A stretch of 62,962 bases of DNA from Candidatus Avelusimicrobium faecicola (GTDB lineage: Bacteria; Elusimicrobiota; Elusimicrobia; Elusimicrobiales; Elusimicrobiaceae): NCBI GenBank assembly GCA_900540405.1, contig UQFW01000001.1, positions 1 to 62,962 of the forward strand, written 5' to 3'. The position numbers were made by a program, and so were the translations under genes. Positions 16,837 to 26,107 of this stretch are shown here, one piece after another; the stretch's first letter is position 1; each line of letters opens with the position of its first letter. The notes beneath the pieces are model-generated. The model did not search any database. It was not told the origin of the DNA and saw only the letters and a program-made list of their open reading frames with translations.

Positions 16837-18652
16837 TTTTTCTATCGTGGCACATATTGACCACGGCAAAACCACCCTTTCGGACCGTATTTTGGAAGAC
16901 ACCGGCACCGTGCCCAAGCGCAAAATGCAGGCCCAACTGTTAGACGGTATGGACCTGGAGCGCGAACGCGGCATTACCATTAAAGCCAAAGCGGTACGCA
17001 TCAAATATAAAGATTATATTTTGAACCTGATTGACACCCCCGGCCATGTGGATTTTTCCTACGAGGTGGCCCGCTCCCTGCGCGCGTGCGAAGGGGTACT
17101 GCTGTTGGTGGATGCCTCGCAAGGGGTGGAAGCGCAAACGGTGGCGCACGCCCATTTGGCCAAAAAATTAGGGCTTACCATTATCCCGGTCATGAACAAG
17201 GTGGATTTGTCCCAGGCGGATGCGGACTCGTCCGAAGAACAACTGTGGGATATTTTGGGCGAGCCCATTGAGGCGGAGCGCGTCAGCGCCAAAACCGGGC
17301 TGGGGATAGAACATCTGCTGGACCGCATTATTGCGGATATTCCCGCCCCGCAAGGGGATGAAAACGCCCCCGTGCGCGCCCTGATTTTTGACTCTTTTTA
17401 TGATGCTTTCCGCGGCGTAATTATGTATGTGCGCATGGTAGACGGCACTGTAAAACCGGGGCAAACCATCCGGTTTATGTCGTCCGGCGCTACTTACAAA
17501 ATTGAAGAACTGGGCTACATGACCCCCAAACAACTGCATAAAGACACGCAGTTAAGCGCGGGGGAAGTGGGCTATTTAGTGGCTGGCATTAAAGATATTC
17601 ACCAGGTAAAAGTGGGGGATACCGTCACCCTGGCCGAGCGCCCGGCCCAAACGCCCTTACCAGGGTACGAAGACGCCAAACCGGTGGTTTTTGCCAGTAT
17701 CTTCCCCATAGAAACTACCGATTTCCCGCTCTTGCGTACGGCGCTTGAAAAACTGAATTTGTCGGATTCTTCTTTCCACTACCAGAGCGAAACTTCCAAG
17801 GCACTTGGCTTTGGGTTTCGCCTGGGTTTTATGGGTATTTTACATATAGAAATTGTAAAAGAGCGTTTGGAAAGAGAGTTTAATTTATCGTTGATTGCCA
17901 CCGCTCCAAACGTGGTGTATCACGTTAAATTTACGCCGCGCAAAACGCACCCGCAGGAGCTTTCCGCCTTGCCGGACGCGACGGACGACCCGGGCTATAA
18001 AATTATTGATAACCCGGCCAACTTCCCGCCGCACGGCGATATTATAGACATCAAAGAGCCCGTTATCCACATTACCATTGTCACGCCGGTTGAATTTATG
18101 GACGGAGTCATGACTTTGCTGAAAGAAAAACGCGGTACGTTTATGAATTTAGACCACCTTTCCAACCAGCGCGTTATTGTGAAGTATGAAATGCCCATGG
18201 GCGAAATGGTGATAGACTTTTACAACAAGTTAAAATCCGTTTCCAAGGGGTACGCTTCGTTTGATTACGAGGTGGCCGGGTTCCGCAGTTCGGACGTGGT
18301 ACTTATGGAAATTTTACTGCACGGGACCCCGGTGGATGCGCTTTCCGTAGTGGTGCATAAAGACAAAGCCCAAACGCTGGGCCGCGCGTTGTGCGCCAAG
18401 TTAAAAGAGCTTATCGGCCGCCAGCAGTTTGAAGTAGCCGTGCAAGCCGCCGTCAACGGCAAAGTAATTGCGCGTGAAACGATTCCCGCCTTCCGCAAAG
18501 ACGTAATTGCCAAATGTTATGGGGGGGATATTTCCCGCAAGCGCAAACTGTTGGAAAAACAGAAAGAAGGTAAAAAACGCATGAAGTCTATCGGCAGCCT
18601 GAACATTCCGCAGGAAGCCTTTGTTTCCATGCTTAAAATCAGCGAAGAATAA
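16823..18652 (+). CDS. lepA: Elongation factor 4 (LepA)
   Basis: 609-residue translational GTPase with all G motifs: AHIDHGKTT (10-18), DTPGHVDF, NKVD. The characteristic EF4 C-terminal domain replaces EF-G domain IV (KCYGGDISRKRKLLEKQKEG near the end). EF4 acts on stalled or initiating ribosomes. ATG 16823 gives the standard MKIRNFSIVAHIDHGK start; it lies inside the end of ptsI, so its synthesis is tied to the PTS operon. This placement of lepA is uncommon. Confidence 0.97.
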   Translation: MKIRNFSIVAHIDHGKTTLSDRILEDTGTVPKRKMQAQLLDGMDLERERGITIKAKAVRIKYKDYILNLIDTPGHVDFSYEVARSLRACEGVLLLVDASQGVEAQTVAHAHLAKKLGLTIIPVMNKVDLSQADADSSEEQLWDILGEPIEAERVSAKTGLGIEHLLDRIIADIPAPQGDENAPVRALIFDSFYDAFRGVIMYVRMVDGTVKPGQTIRFMSSGATYKIEELGYMTPKQLHKDTQLSAGEVGYLVAGIKDIHQVKVGDTVTLAERPAQTPLPGYEDAKPVVFASIFPIETTDFPLLRTALEKLNLSDSSFHYQSETSKALGFGFRLGFMGILHIEIVKERLEREFNLSLIATAPNVVYHVKFTPRKTHPQELSALPDATDDPGYKIIDNPANFPPHGDIIDIKEPVIHITIVTPVEFMDGVMTLLKEKRGTFMNLDHLSNQRVIVKYEMPMGEMVIDFYNKLKSVSKGYASFDYEVAGFRSSDVVLMEILLHGTPVDALSVVVHKDKAQTLGRALCAKLKELIGRQQFEVAVQAAVNGKVIARETIPAFRKDVIAKCYGGDISRKRKLLEKQKEGKKRMKSIGSLNIPQEAFVSMLKISEE

Positions 18653-18698
18653 CGCCGCCCCCGGGCCGGACGTTAAAATTTGGTAAAATATCCGTAAT

Positions 18699-19565
18699 AT
18701 GCTTTTAGAAGGAAAAACACTTGCCGCAACTATACGCCAAAGCCTGCCGGAGCGGGCGGAAGCCGTGCGCCGTAAATTGGGCCGCGCGCTCAAGCTCTAT
18801 GCCTATGGTAATGCGGACGATTACGCCGCGTATGTGTATTTGCATAAAGAAGTGCAGGCCGCCCAAAAGTTAGGGGTGGAAACTAAAATTTTCCCCTTAT
18901 CGGACGACATGGGCGCGGCGGCGTTTTTGGAAATGCTGACTAACGCTTCCAAAGACCCGGCGGTGGATGCCATTTTAATCGCGCGGCCGTTGCCTGCGCA
19001 GTTGGCGGCCTGCGGCTACGAGCGCGTACTGGCGCCGGAAAAAGATATAGACGGTATGTCTTGCGCCAATATGGGTAATTTGTTTTTGTGTAAAACCTGG
19101 CAGGAAGTGGAACAACTCCCCGGTTTTGTGCCGTGTACGGCGCGGGCCGTGGTGCGGTTGCTCCAATACCACCATATTCCCTTGGAAGGGGTGGAAGCCG
19201 CGGTAATCGGCCGTTCCCCCACGGTGGGCCGGCCGCTGGCGCATTTGCTGACGTGCCAAAATGCCACGGTAAAAATCTGCCATACCAAAACGCAGGATTT
19301 GAAGCAGTCCTTGGCGGGGGCGCAGTTAATTTGTTGCGCCGCCGGCAAAGCGGGCCTGTTGCGCGCGGATATGGTGTGCGGCGGCAGTACGGTGATTGAT
19401 ATTGCCACCAACTTATCGCCCGACGGCGCTTTGTGCGGGGATGCGGACAGCGCCGCCCTGCTGGCTAAGGGGTGTAAAGTTTCCCCGGTGCCGGGCGGTG
19501 TGGGGCCGGTCACGCTTGCGTGCCTGCTGGAAAACATTATATTATCAGGTGAGAGGAAAATTTAA
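18699..19565 (+). CDS. folD: Bifunctional methylenetetrahydrofolate dehydrogenase / cyclohydrolase
   Basis: 288 residues. Substrate-site YVYLHKE (catalytic Lys near residue 50), RPLP, EKDIDGMS, the NADP-binding GRSPTVGRPLA and PGGVGPVTLA near the C-terminus are all in place. It interconverts 5,10-methylene-THF and 10-formyl-THF. The N-terminal third diverges noticeably from typical FolD (KLYAYGNADDYAAYV where SVGxxxASxxYV is expected), but the catalytic lysine is kept. It lies 46 bases after lepA without an obvious terminator, so it may be read from the same transcript. Confidence 0.93.
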   Translation: MLLEGKTLAATIRQSLPERAEAVRRKLGRALKLYAYGNADDYAAYVYLHKEVQAAQKLGVETKIFPLSDDMGAAAFLEMLTNASKDPAVDAILIARPLPAQLAACGYERVLAPEKDIDGMSCANMGNLFLCKTWQEVEQLPGFVPCTARAVVRLLQYHHIPLEGVEAAVIGRSPTVGRPLAHLLTCQNATVKICHTKTQDLKQSLAGAQLICCAAGKAGLLRADMVCGGSTVIDIATNLSPDGALCGDADSAALLAKGCKVSPVPGGVGPVTLACLLENIILSGERKI

Positions 19566-19574
19566 GGAGAATCT

Positions 19575-19991
19575 ATGAAAACATTGTCCCAAGTGATTGC
19601 GTTGTTGCTGTGCGCAGGGCTGTTGGCCGCCTGTACCAGTAATGCGCGCAAAGCAAAATACAACCGCAAAATTTATTTGACGGAAGAAGATTATCTGTCC
19701 GACTTGGCCCCGCAGGCCGAAAGAGAACGCCGCGAGGCGCCGCCGGTGGCGGAATCGGAATATATTTTTAATTTGGAGCCGTCCCCAGACCAAAAGAATA
19801 TTTATTTTTATGATGACCGCCAACAGCCGCAAGTGCCCGGCGTGCCGAACGACGGGGACTATAAAAAGGAAAAACGCCTTTGGCAAAAGCCTAAACGCTA
19901 TGCCCCGGGCGAATACGGCGCCGCGCCGGCCGAGTCCGCCACGGAAGAATCTGCCCCGGCGGATGATGTGGGTAGCGAAGAATACGATTAA
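19575..19991 (+). CDS. Small putative lipoprotein
   Basis: 138 residues. A signal peptide with lipobox LLAAC (Cys about residue 20) predicts a lipid-anchored envelope protein. The mature part is hydrophilic and disordered-looking, rich in Glu, Pro, Ala and Tyr, with an acidic end. AGGAGAA precedes the ATG, nine bases after folD. No domain recognised. Confidence 0.75.
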   Translation: MKTLSQVIALLLCAGLLAACTSNARKAKYNRKIYLTEEDYLSDLAPQAERERREAPPVAESEYIFNLEPSPDQKNIYFYDDRQQPQVPGVPNDGDYKKEKRLWQKPKRYAPGEYGAAPAESATEESAPADDVGSEEYD

Positions 19992-20003
19992 GCCTTTGTT
20001 TGA

Positions 20004-20030
20004 GCCCGGCCTAAAATCCGGCCGGGTTTT
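20004..20030 (+). terminator. Rho-independent terminator after the lipoprotein gene
   Basis: Stem CCCGGCC/GGCCGGG followed by TTTTA, 14 bases after the stop codon. It probably ends the hprK-to-lipoprotein transcription unit. Confidence 0.8.
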
Positions 20031-20098
20031 ACGGCTGAAAAACGCATAACGCCCGGTTTAGGGGCGTAATTATAAAATTTGCTAAAAGGTAGTTGTTG

Positions 20099-20140
20099 CG
20101 GCATACAAGCCATACCGCCCTGGGCGGTAAGTGTATGCCG
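20099..20140. repeat. Long interrupted hairpin upstream of the autotransporter gene
   Basis: Outer arms CGGCATAC/GTATGCCG (8 bp) and inner arms TACCGCC/GGCGGTA (7 bp) around a CTG loop. It has no U-run on either strand, so it is not a clear terminator. A second hairpin (AGTTTTGC/GCAAAAAAACT region) follows at about 20160-20184. They may form an upstream regulatory structure or RNA; the role is unknown. Confidence 0.5.
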
Positions 20141-20206
20141 GCACTTGGGGCAAAAGGGGAGTTTTGCTTTTTTGCAAAAAAAACTTTCCTTTTGGCTTAA
20201 ATTCTG

Positions 20207-20212
20207 TATAAT
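20207..20212 (+). promoter_or_regulatory. -10 box (TATAAT) of the autotransporter gene
   Basis: A perfect TATAAT with A/T-rich tracts upstream that could act as an UP element, but no good -35 match (best TTTCCT at 20185-20190). The ribosome binding site is TTGGAGG, seven bases before the ATG at 20255. Confidence 0.55.
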
Positions 20213-20254
20213 AAGGGATATACTGCTTTTTTATACATACAAATTGGAGGATAA

Positions 20255-23200
20255 ATGAGAAAGTTTCTCGTTGCAGTTTTGTTCGTAATGCTTGCCCCCT
20301 TGTTTGCGCAGGCACAAAATATTCAAATGAACTGGGACGGCCAAAATCATTACCGTGAAATTACGGATGATTCCAACGATAATAAATCGTTGGCTATCGT
20401 CGGTGCCGGTTCCATAGATACCGGGGCGATTGATGGCGCTTCCATGACGGTCAACGGCAAAAAAATCAATATTAATACTGATGCGGTGGCCAAAAAGGTT
20501 TATGACTCGGTGGACCGCTCCAGTGCCGAGGCTATTACCTTTGGTATTCCGGTGTCCGGCACAGAAACCATCGGTTCGTATGTGGCCGGTGGTGCCGCGT
20601 ACAGAAATAACGTCACCAACAGCTCCGTAAGCATGACGGGCACTACCTTGCAGGGTAGAGATGTAATGGGTGGCGCTTCTTTTCTGTTAGACGGCTCGGC
20701 CCGCTTGGGCGATTTTTCGGCCAACAATAACTCCGTCACTATCAGCGGCGGAAGCCTTAGTTTTTATAATTATACCGCCCCCGGCGCCACGGCCCCTGAA
20801 TCCTATGGCGGAAATGTATATGGCGGTTATACGATGTTTGCCAAAGGCACGGCCAATAATAACACCGTTATTATTAAGGACGGCGCTAACGTGGCGGGCA
20901 ACGTTTTCGGCGGTGTGACAGACCCCCGCTTAACGGACGAAGACCAACAAAAAACCAATATATTAGATACCAGAGCCAACGGCAACTATGTATTAGTGCA
21001 AGATTCTACCGTAGGCGGTATGGTGTCTGGTGCTTTAGGCGCGGCTACCGCTAACGATAACACCGTTATTATTGATAATTCTAATGTAGGTTCGGCGTTT
21101 GGGGCCTCTATTGGCAGAGGTATTACTAACGGTACGGAATCTGTTGTTAATATGAACAACAACACGGTTATTGTCAAAAACGGCAGTACGGTGGGCACCA
21201 CGGCTATGGCTGTTATGAACCAGTCCGTCAACGCGCAAGGCAATACCATGACGTTGGATAATTCTACTATGGCCAACGGCGCGGCTTACTCCGTTTTGAT
21301 GTATTTGGGCAAAGACACTTCTGGCGGCCTGGTTCAATCCGTGGTAGCCAACAACACCTTAAACCTGAATAATTTAACCAGCACTTTTAAGGAAGTGGGC
21401 GGTTCTCTCAACTTTGCCGGTACCTCCAACGGCAACACCGTAAACATCCTTAAATCTAATGTGACTTTAACAAATGCCAGCCGGAAATTTTTTGACGAGC
21501 AGTTGGATTTTACTAAGTTAGCCGCGGCCAACCTGTTGCCTGCGGATGTTCCTGCGGATAAAGGGCTTATTTTTGGCGGTGCCAGCATGGACTATACCGC
21601 CACAACCAACTCCACCCCGTCCCCCGAGGCACCGGAAGAAAAGGCGGTTGCCTTTAACGGTACGAACAGTGACGGCAACTTGGTAAATATTGCGGGCGGT
21701 GATTCCGTAAAAACCGTAGATGCCAACGTCTTCGGCGGTTTCTCGGCCTATATCCGCGAAGTGGATTATAAAACGGTGGACGAATCCGGCGTGATTGAAA
21801 CGGTTAAGAAAAACGGTTTAACCACCACGACCACCTCCTCCGACCCGGCCGCTGAACCCACAGAGCCGGAAACGGCCGAAAAAGTGGATAATATCCATTC
21901 TGCCTCTAACAATACGGTCGTTTTGGATAACGTAAAATTTAAGGGTAAAGTATACGGCGGTTATGTGTATGGGGCGGAGCTGAAAGCAGAGAATATGCGC
22001 ACCCAAAACAACACCGTTATTTTGCGCAACAAAGTGGAATTGGACCCGACGGCCGTTATTTACGGCGGAAACAATGGCATGGGTCGCACCACCAACCAGC
22101 TGGTCTTTGACCGCACGATTGGTACGTTTACGGATAAAAACCAATTCCGCAACTTTAACTCGTGGTGGACGATTAACGCAGACTTTAACACCAAGTTGAA
22201 TTTTAAATTTGACGTCCACGCCAGAATGTTGTTGGATAAATCCGCCATGAAAGAAGGTTCTGAAGTCGTAGTCACCACCAAGACCGACGCATCTTTAACA
22301 GGCATTGAGGAAGGCGGCGTGGTGTATGAATTGTTGGATAGCGGCATTGTGCTGACCCAAAAGAAAGTGGGTGTGTTCTCCTATTCTTTAACCCCCACCA
22401 AAGAAGGCACCGGAAACTTGGTCAACTGGACTTTGACCAGCACGAAAGATAAAGCCAATGCTGAAGTTTACGGCCAGTTGCCGTTAGTCGGTTTGGCGTT
22501 AATCAGCGAAGGGCCGGAAATGCTTACCCAAACCTTAAATGATTTGTGGCAGAGCGAAACCGAACAGAACACCTTTGTCAACGGTGGCTACCACCACACC
22601 CGCTATAAAACAGGCAGCGGCTTTGATTTGGACTCCGGCCTTATGCAAGCGGGCGCTTGGAAGAAATTTACGAACGATTGGGCCTTAGGTCTGTTTGCTA
22701 AATATTCGGGCGGCTCTTACGAAACCTACCCGATTAAAGTGACCGGGGATGCCAGCGTGTACGGCGGCGGGTTGTTGACCTCCTTGCGGTATAGCGAAAC
22801 GGGCCGCTTGGAAGCCACCGTGGAAGCCGGGTATGTGGACGCTAAATTCCAATCGGACGAATTGTTATCCAGCTTTAAGAGCAAAGGAATGTATTACGGC
22901 GCCAGCGCAGGCTTTGTGGAAAACCCGTTGGATGATTTGAGCATGTTTGCCAACTTCAACTGGAAACGCAAAGCGTCTGACGATATTACCGACGATTTGG
23001 ACCAGAAAATTGAATTTGACACCTTGCAAAGCATGGCCCTGCGTTTCGGCGGTGACTATACGTTCAACTCGTGGGACTTAAACGGCGTAATTCCCGCTAT
23101 CGGTGCCAGTGCCATTTACGAAATGGACGGCAAATCTACCGTGACGGTGGAAAACGTAAAGAGCAGCGAAGCCTCTATGAAAGGTATGAGCGGGCGCGGG

Positions 23201-23326
23201 CAATTAGTCCTGTCCTATCATAACAAAGATACGTTCCTGCCGTTGCACTCCGTACTGACCGTTTACGGCCAATTAGGTAAACGCGAAGGTTTCGGCGGCG
23301 AAGTGACGATTGCGTTTGAGTTCTAA
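20255..23326 (+). CDS. Autotransporter-type outer-membrane protein (beta-helix passenger plus beta-barrel)
   Basis: 1023 residues. Signal peptide 1-21 ends ..LFAQA. The passenger (about 22-740) repeats units of the type NNTVIIKDGANVAGNVFGG and NNTVVLDNVKFKGKVYGG, the Asn/Thr/Val/Gly pattern of a right-handed beta-helix, with an acidic Pro/Glu insertion near residue 450. From about 765 to the end lie amphipathic strands rich in Tyr, Gly and Trp, ending IAFEF, the terminal Phe signature of outer-membrane barrels. It is probably exported by type Va secretion and displayed on the surface. No protease or adhesin motif is recognised. The terminator at 23349-23368 makes it monocistronic. Confidence 0.88.
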   Translation: MRKFLVAVLFVMLAPLFAQAQNIQMNWDGQNHYREITDDSNDNKSLAIVGAGSIDTGAIDGASMTVNGKKININTDAVAKKVYDSVDRSSAEAITFGIPVSGTETIGSYVAGGAAYRNNVTNSSVSMTGTTLQGRDVMGGASFLLDGSARLGDFSANNNSVTISGGSLSFYNYTAPGATAPESYGGNVYGGYTMFAKGTANNNTVIIKDGANVAGNVFGGVTDPRLTDEDQQKTNILDTRANGNYVLVQDSTVGGMVSGALGAATANDNTVIIDNSNVGSAFGASIGRGITNGTESVVNMNNNTVIVKNGSTVGTTAMAVMNQSVNAQGNTMTLDNSTMANGAAYSVLMYLGKDTSGGLVQSVVANNTLNLNNLTSTFKEVGGSLNFAGTSNGNTVNILKSNVTLTNASRKFFDEQLDFTKLAAANLLPADVPADKGLIFGGASMDYTATTNSTPSPEAPEEKAVAFNGTNSDGNLVNIAGGDSVKTVDANVFGGFSAYIREVDYKTVDESGVIETVKKNGLTTTTTSSDPAAEPTEPETAEKVDNIHSASNNTVVLDNVKFKGKVYGGYVYGAELKAENMRTQNNTVILRNKVELDPTAVIYGGNNGMGRTTNQLVFDRTIGTFTDKNQFRNFNSWWTINADFNTKLNFKFDVHARMLLDKSAMKEGSEVVVTTKTDASLTGIEEGGVVYELLDSGIVLTQKKVGVFSYSLTPTKEGTGNLVNWTLTSTKDKANAEVYGQLPLVGLALISEGPEMLTQTLNDLWQSETEQNTFVNGGYHHTRYKTGSGFDLDSGLMQAGAWKKFTNDWALGLFAKYSGGSYETYPIKVTGDASVYGGGLLTSLRYSETGRLEATVEAGYVDAKFQSDELLSSFKSKGMYYGASAGFVENPLDDLSMFANFNWKRKASDDITDDLDQKIEFDTLQSMALRFGGDYTFNSWDLNGVIPAIGASAIYEMDGKSTVTVENVKSSEASMKGMSGRGQLVLSYHNKDTFLPLHSVLTVYGQLGKREGFGGEVTIAFEF

Positions 23327-23348
23327 AAAATCAAACCTCTGTTTTAGT

Positions 23349-23368
23349 AAAGGCCCTTCGGGGCCTTT
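23349..23368 (+). terminator. Terminator hairpin after the autotransporter gene
   Basis: Stem AAAGGCCC/GGGCCTTT with a TTCG loop, followed by a weak T stretch. Confidence 0.7.
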
Positions 23369-23411
23369 GCTATTTTAGGCCGCCCTTTGTCCTGCGGCGC
23401 CATTCTTTTAT

Positions 23412-23434
23412 ACCCGCTTAACGGCGGGTTTTTT
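23412..23434 (+). terminator. Second terminator hairpin
   Basis: Stem ACCCGC/GCGGGT followed by TTTTTT. It lies upstream of the next gene's own promoter and insulates it from the autotransporter transcript. Confidence 0.7.
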
Positions 23435-23482
23435 GTGCCCAAGGGGCGGGTATCCCCTAAAGTTATATTTTGGGCCCCTTAT

Positions 23483-23511
23483 TTGACATTTTGGCTTATA
23501 ACCACTACAAT
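23483..23511 (+). promoter_or_regulatory. Near-consensus promoter of the secreted-protein gene
   Basis: TTGACA (23483-23488), 17-base spacer, TACAAT (23506-23511), about 20 bases upstream of an AAGGAG ribosome binding site and the ATG at 23532. Confidence 0.85.
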
Positions 23512-23531
23512 AATAGTAAGGAGCCCCCCTT

Positions 23532-25853
23532 ATGAAAAAACAAATCTTAGTAGGTGTCGCGTTCTGTTCCCTCTGCCTAAATGCGTATGCGTTTAATCCG
23601 GCGGCCGAAAAGGCCCAGGATGCCCAACCGGTGTCTTGCAATATCCCGGCCATGTTAAATGATGCCAAAAATGCCCAATGGTTTAGGCCCCAATGTATCC
23701 GCATTTTAGCCGCCAGTGAAGCCCGCGGAAACCTGAACCAAAGCCAGAAAGCGCAATTAAAAGAAGTGCTTGTGCCCGCCTATCAAAACATTATGGAGTA
23801 TTATTCTGTCCGTTTGGATGACGAAAGGGCACAAAAAGAAGCGCCCCATTTTATGGAGTTAAACAAAAGCCTGGCGCTGCTAGCGGATGAACAAGGCACC
23901 TATGGTTTAACGCCCGGAACAGGGGTTTACCGGCTTAAAAAAGACAAAAAAATAGAAGGCAGTTCCAAAACCGTAGAAGTTGTGGGCCGGAAAGCGGATG
24001 TTAAGATGGGCAAGGCCCCGCTGTATAACCTGCTAGTTAATGTGGATACAAAGGTTTCTTTGGCCCAGCAATCCCAAGCGGAAAATGCCGCCCATCTGCG
24101 CAAAAGAAAACCGGGCGAGCTGACAGCCGGGCTGCCGAAAGACTCCCGGGGGGAGACGTTCGCGCCCGCGTTTGATGTCCGCCATTTGGAAAATGTGTTT
24201 TGTTTTGACAATGATGCCCAATTAGAAGAAAAAGATTTTGTTTTTGATATTCACCTTTTGAACGATATGTTAAAAGAGCGGCGCGATTTTATGCCGCTAC
24301 TGAACTTTATGGCAGAAAACGCCTCTTTTAACAAAAATCATCCCAATTATATTCCGCCCCGCTTTGTGCGGTTGGTACTAGCCTATCATGCGGAAAATTT
24401 GGCACCGAAAGAAGCCTCCCAACTGGTTAAGTATGTGGCAAACCCTAAATATGCGCCGGATTTCCGCTTTTTGGCGGGCACGGTAGCCTCCGCGTATGCG
24501 TATTCTAAGGGGTCCAATGCGTCTTACAAAGGCAAATTCCGCTACTCCCCCAAAGAGGCCGCCGCTATTATGGGCGTACTGCAACAGAAAGCCACCGGCG
24601 CCCCCCAGGATGCCGCGCAAGTGGAGCTTTTGAGCCGCCGGGTGCGCCCGTATATGAAAGGGCAACTGCTTCTTCCCGTGGAAAAAAACAAAAAAGCCGA
24701 GTGGCTGAATGGGGCAGCGCTTACCAGGGCGTTGGCCACAACGATTACAAGCGAAGAATTTATTTCTTTGGCGAAGGCCAGCGCGCCGGAAAGCCTGCTT
24801 GTCAGCGGGGGAATCTTGGTCCTTGGTGGCGCGGCTCATGCCGTTTCTGAGGCGTTTTCTCCCTTGTACCGCAAGCAATTTAAGGAGTCGTTAGAGAACA
24901 CCTTGTATGTGGAAGTGCCGGAAAAATATATCCCCGCCAGCACGGCTGAAAATATGGACGATTATGAGGTAGTCAACGGAAACATGCTTATTCCAACGAC
25001 GGACGCCGCCGCGCAAACCCGGCAGGCAAAGGCTGTACTGGAGGAAATTTTTGGAAATGTAGAACTGGACGAGGATGGCGAGCTTATGCGGATGGCTCCC
25101 GTTATTTGGGATAAATTTACCATGGCCCGCGTGGGCACCAGCGCCACCAAACTGGAAGCTGAAAAAGAGAAGGAGCCTACCTGCCATTATGATGACAAAG
25201 TAAGTAAAAACCTCCATATTCCATTATATTTGGTTGGTAATTTATTGAACCCGGGGGATAAAACTACCCGGTTGCGGGCCTGGCAGTTGCGTAGCTGTTT
25301 GGCTAAAAGAGGGTATTGCCCGCCCTTAACACCCGGGCAGGAAGAAGGCGCGGTGTCCAGTTGGTTTTTGGGGTGCAAAAACACCCATTTGAACCGTGTA
25401 AAAGTGAGCGCGGAATGTCGGGCAGATGCACAAGAATTGAACCGGATATTCAAACAGCTAACTTCTTTTAAGGATAATAAAGGCCGGAGATTGTATGCGC
25501 GGGCGGTTTATTATCAGGGTAAATGGGTGGCGGAGGCAGAAATGGGTGTTTTTTCCAGAGGGCCGTTGGTAGACATGTTGTCTTCATGGATACAAGATGC
25601 CATTTTGAATAACGGTAAATTGCGTATAACCGATGGGCCGGAAAGTATCGGCAAAAATTATGTATACCGTAATGGCACCCATGAACAGAGCACCCGCTAT
25701 CACTTTTCAGAAGAAACAAATGAAATCGGTAAAGGGGGGAAGTTGCAGCATTTCCATTACGAGGAAATTAAACCGTACGCCTATACATATAATAAGCAGA
25801 TGTATAGGGGTATTTTCAAATGCAACCACAGCATTGTGTATCAGCCTAAATAG
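23532..25853 (+). CDS. Large secreted protein of unknown function
   Basis: 773 residues. N-terminal signal peptide (MKKQ.., hydrophobic core, cleavage likely after NAYA). The body is hydrophilic with several cysteines scattered along it (for example the C-x-IPAML and FRPQC pair near residues 36-55, and CHYDDK, RSC, GYC and GCKNT in the second half), which could form periplasmic disulfides. A hydrophobic stretch near residues 415-440 could be a single membrane or core helix. No catalytic motif or known domain was recognised. It has its own strong promoter and terminator, so it is an independently expressed gene. Confidence 0.8.
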   Translation: MKKQILVGVAFCSLCLNAYAFNPAAEKAQDAQPVSCNIPAMLNDAKNAQWFRPQCIRILAASEARGNLNQSQKAQLKEVLVPAYQNIMEYYSVRLDDERAQKEAPHFMELNKSLALLADEQGTYGLTPGTGVYRLKKDKKIEGSSKTVEVVGRKADVKMGKAPLYNLLVNVDTKVSLAQQSQAENAAHLRKRKPGELTAGLPKDSRGETFAPAFDVRHLENVFCFDNDAQLEEKDFVFDIHLLNDMLKERRDFMPLLNFMAENASFNKNHPNYIPPRFVRLVLAYHAENLAPKEASQLVKYVANPKYAPDFRFLAGTVASAYAYSKGSNASYKGKFRYSPKEAAAIMGVLQQKATGAPQDAAQVELLSRRVRPYMKGQLLLPVEKNKKAEWLNGAALTRALATTITSEEFISLAKASAPESLLVSGGILVLGGAAHAVSEAFSPLYRKQFKESLENTLYVEVPEKYIPASTAENMDDYEVVNGNMLIPTTDAAAQTRQAKAVLEEIFGNVELDEDGELMRMAPVIWDKFTMARVGTSATKLEAEKEKEPTCHYDDKVSKNLHIPLYLVGNLLNPGDKTTRLRAWQLRSCLAKRGYCPPLTPGQEEGAVSSWFLGCKNTHLNRVKVSAECRADAQELNRIFKQLTSFKDNKGRRLYARAVYYQGKWVAEAEMGVFSRGPLVDMLSSWIQDAILNNGKLRITDGPESIGKNYVYRNGTHEQSTRYHFSEETNEIGKGGKLQHFHYEEIKPYAYTYNKQMYRGIFKCNHSIVYQPK

Positions 25854-25920
25854 GGCGTGATGACCGGGTGCGGGGTATTAAAATGGAGTTCCGGCCCGGG
25901 GTTTAGAATGGTTTTTCTAT

Positions 25921-25953
25921 AAAAATCTGCCGCCCATGCGCGGCAGATTTTTT
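25921..25953 (+). terminator. Strong rho-independent terminator
   Basis: Stem AAATCTGCCGC/GCGGCAGATTT with a six-base loop, then TTT. It ends the gene at 23532-25853. Confidence 0.88.
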
Positions 25954-25988
25954 GTCTGTCTTGCGTTTGCGGGCCCCGGTTGGCGGTA

Positions 25989-26107
25989 GCGCTCTGTTGC
26001 GCTTGTAAGTGTGATACTTAAAACCACGCAGGAATGGGCACTATGGCCCAAAATTGGGCGCGCTGTTGTTGCGTGTAGAAGTGATACTTAAATCCGCAAT
26101 ATGGGAC
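25989..26107. repeat. Pair of imperfect 50-base direct repeats
   Basis: Units at about 25989-26038 and 26058-26107 share GCGC(T/G)CTGTTG, TGTA, the exact 12-mer GTGATACTTAAA (26011-26022 and 26081-26092, period 70) and a trailing ATGGG. No ORF fits. The stretch from 25954 to 26460 holds no gene I can support; apart from this repeat it contains a tRNA-end fragment, a hairpin and the tRNA-Val terminator. Confidence 0.6.

Noticed and set aside
20255-23326. CRISPR-like or tandem DNA repeat
   Set aside because: The periodicity is at the protein level (beta-helix rungs); the DNA units are too divergent and lack spacers.
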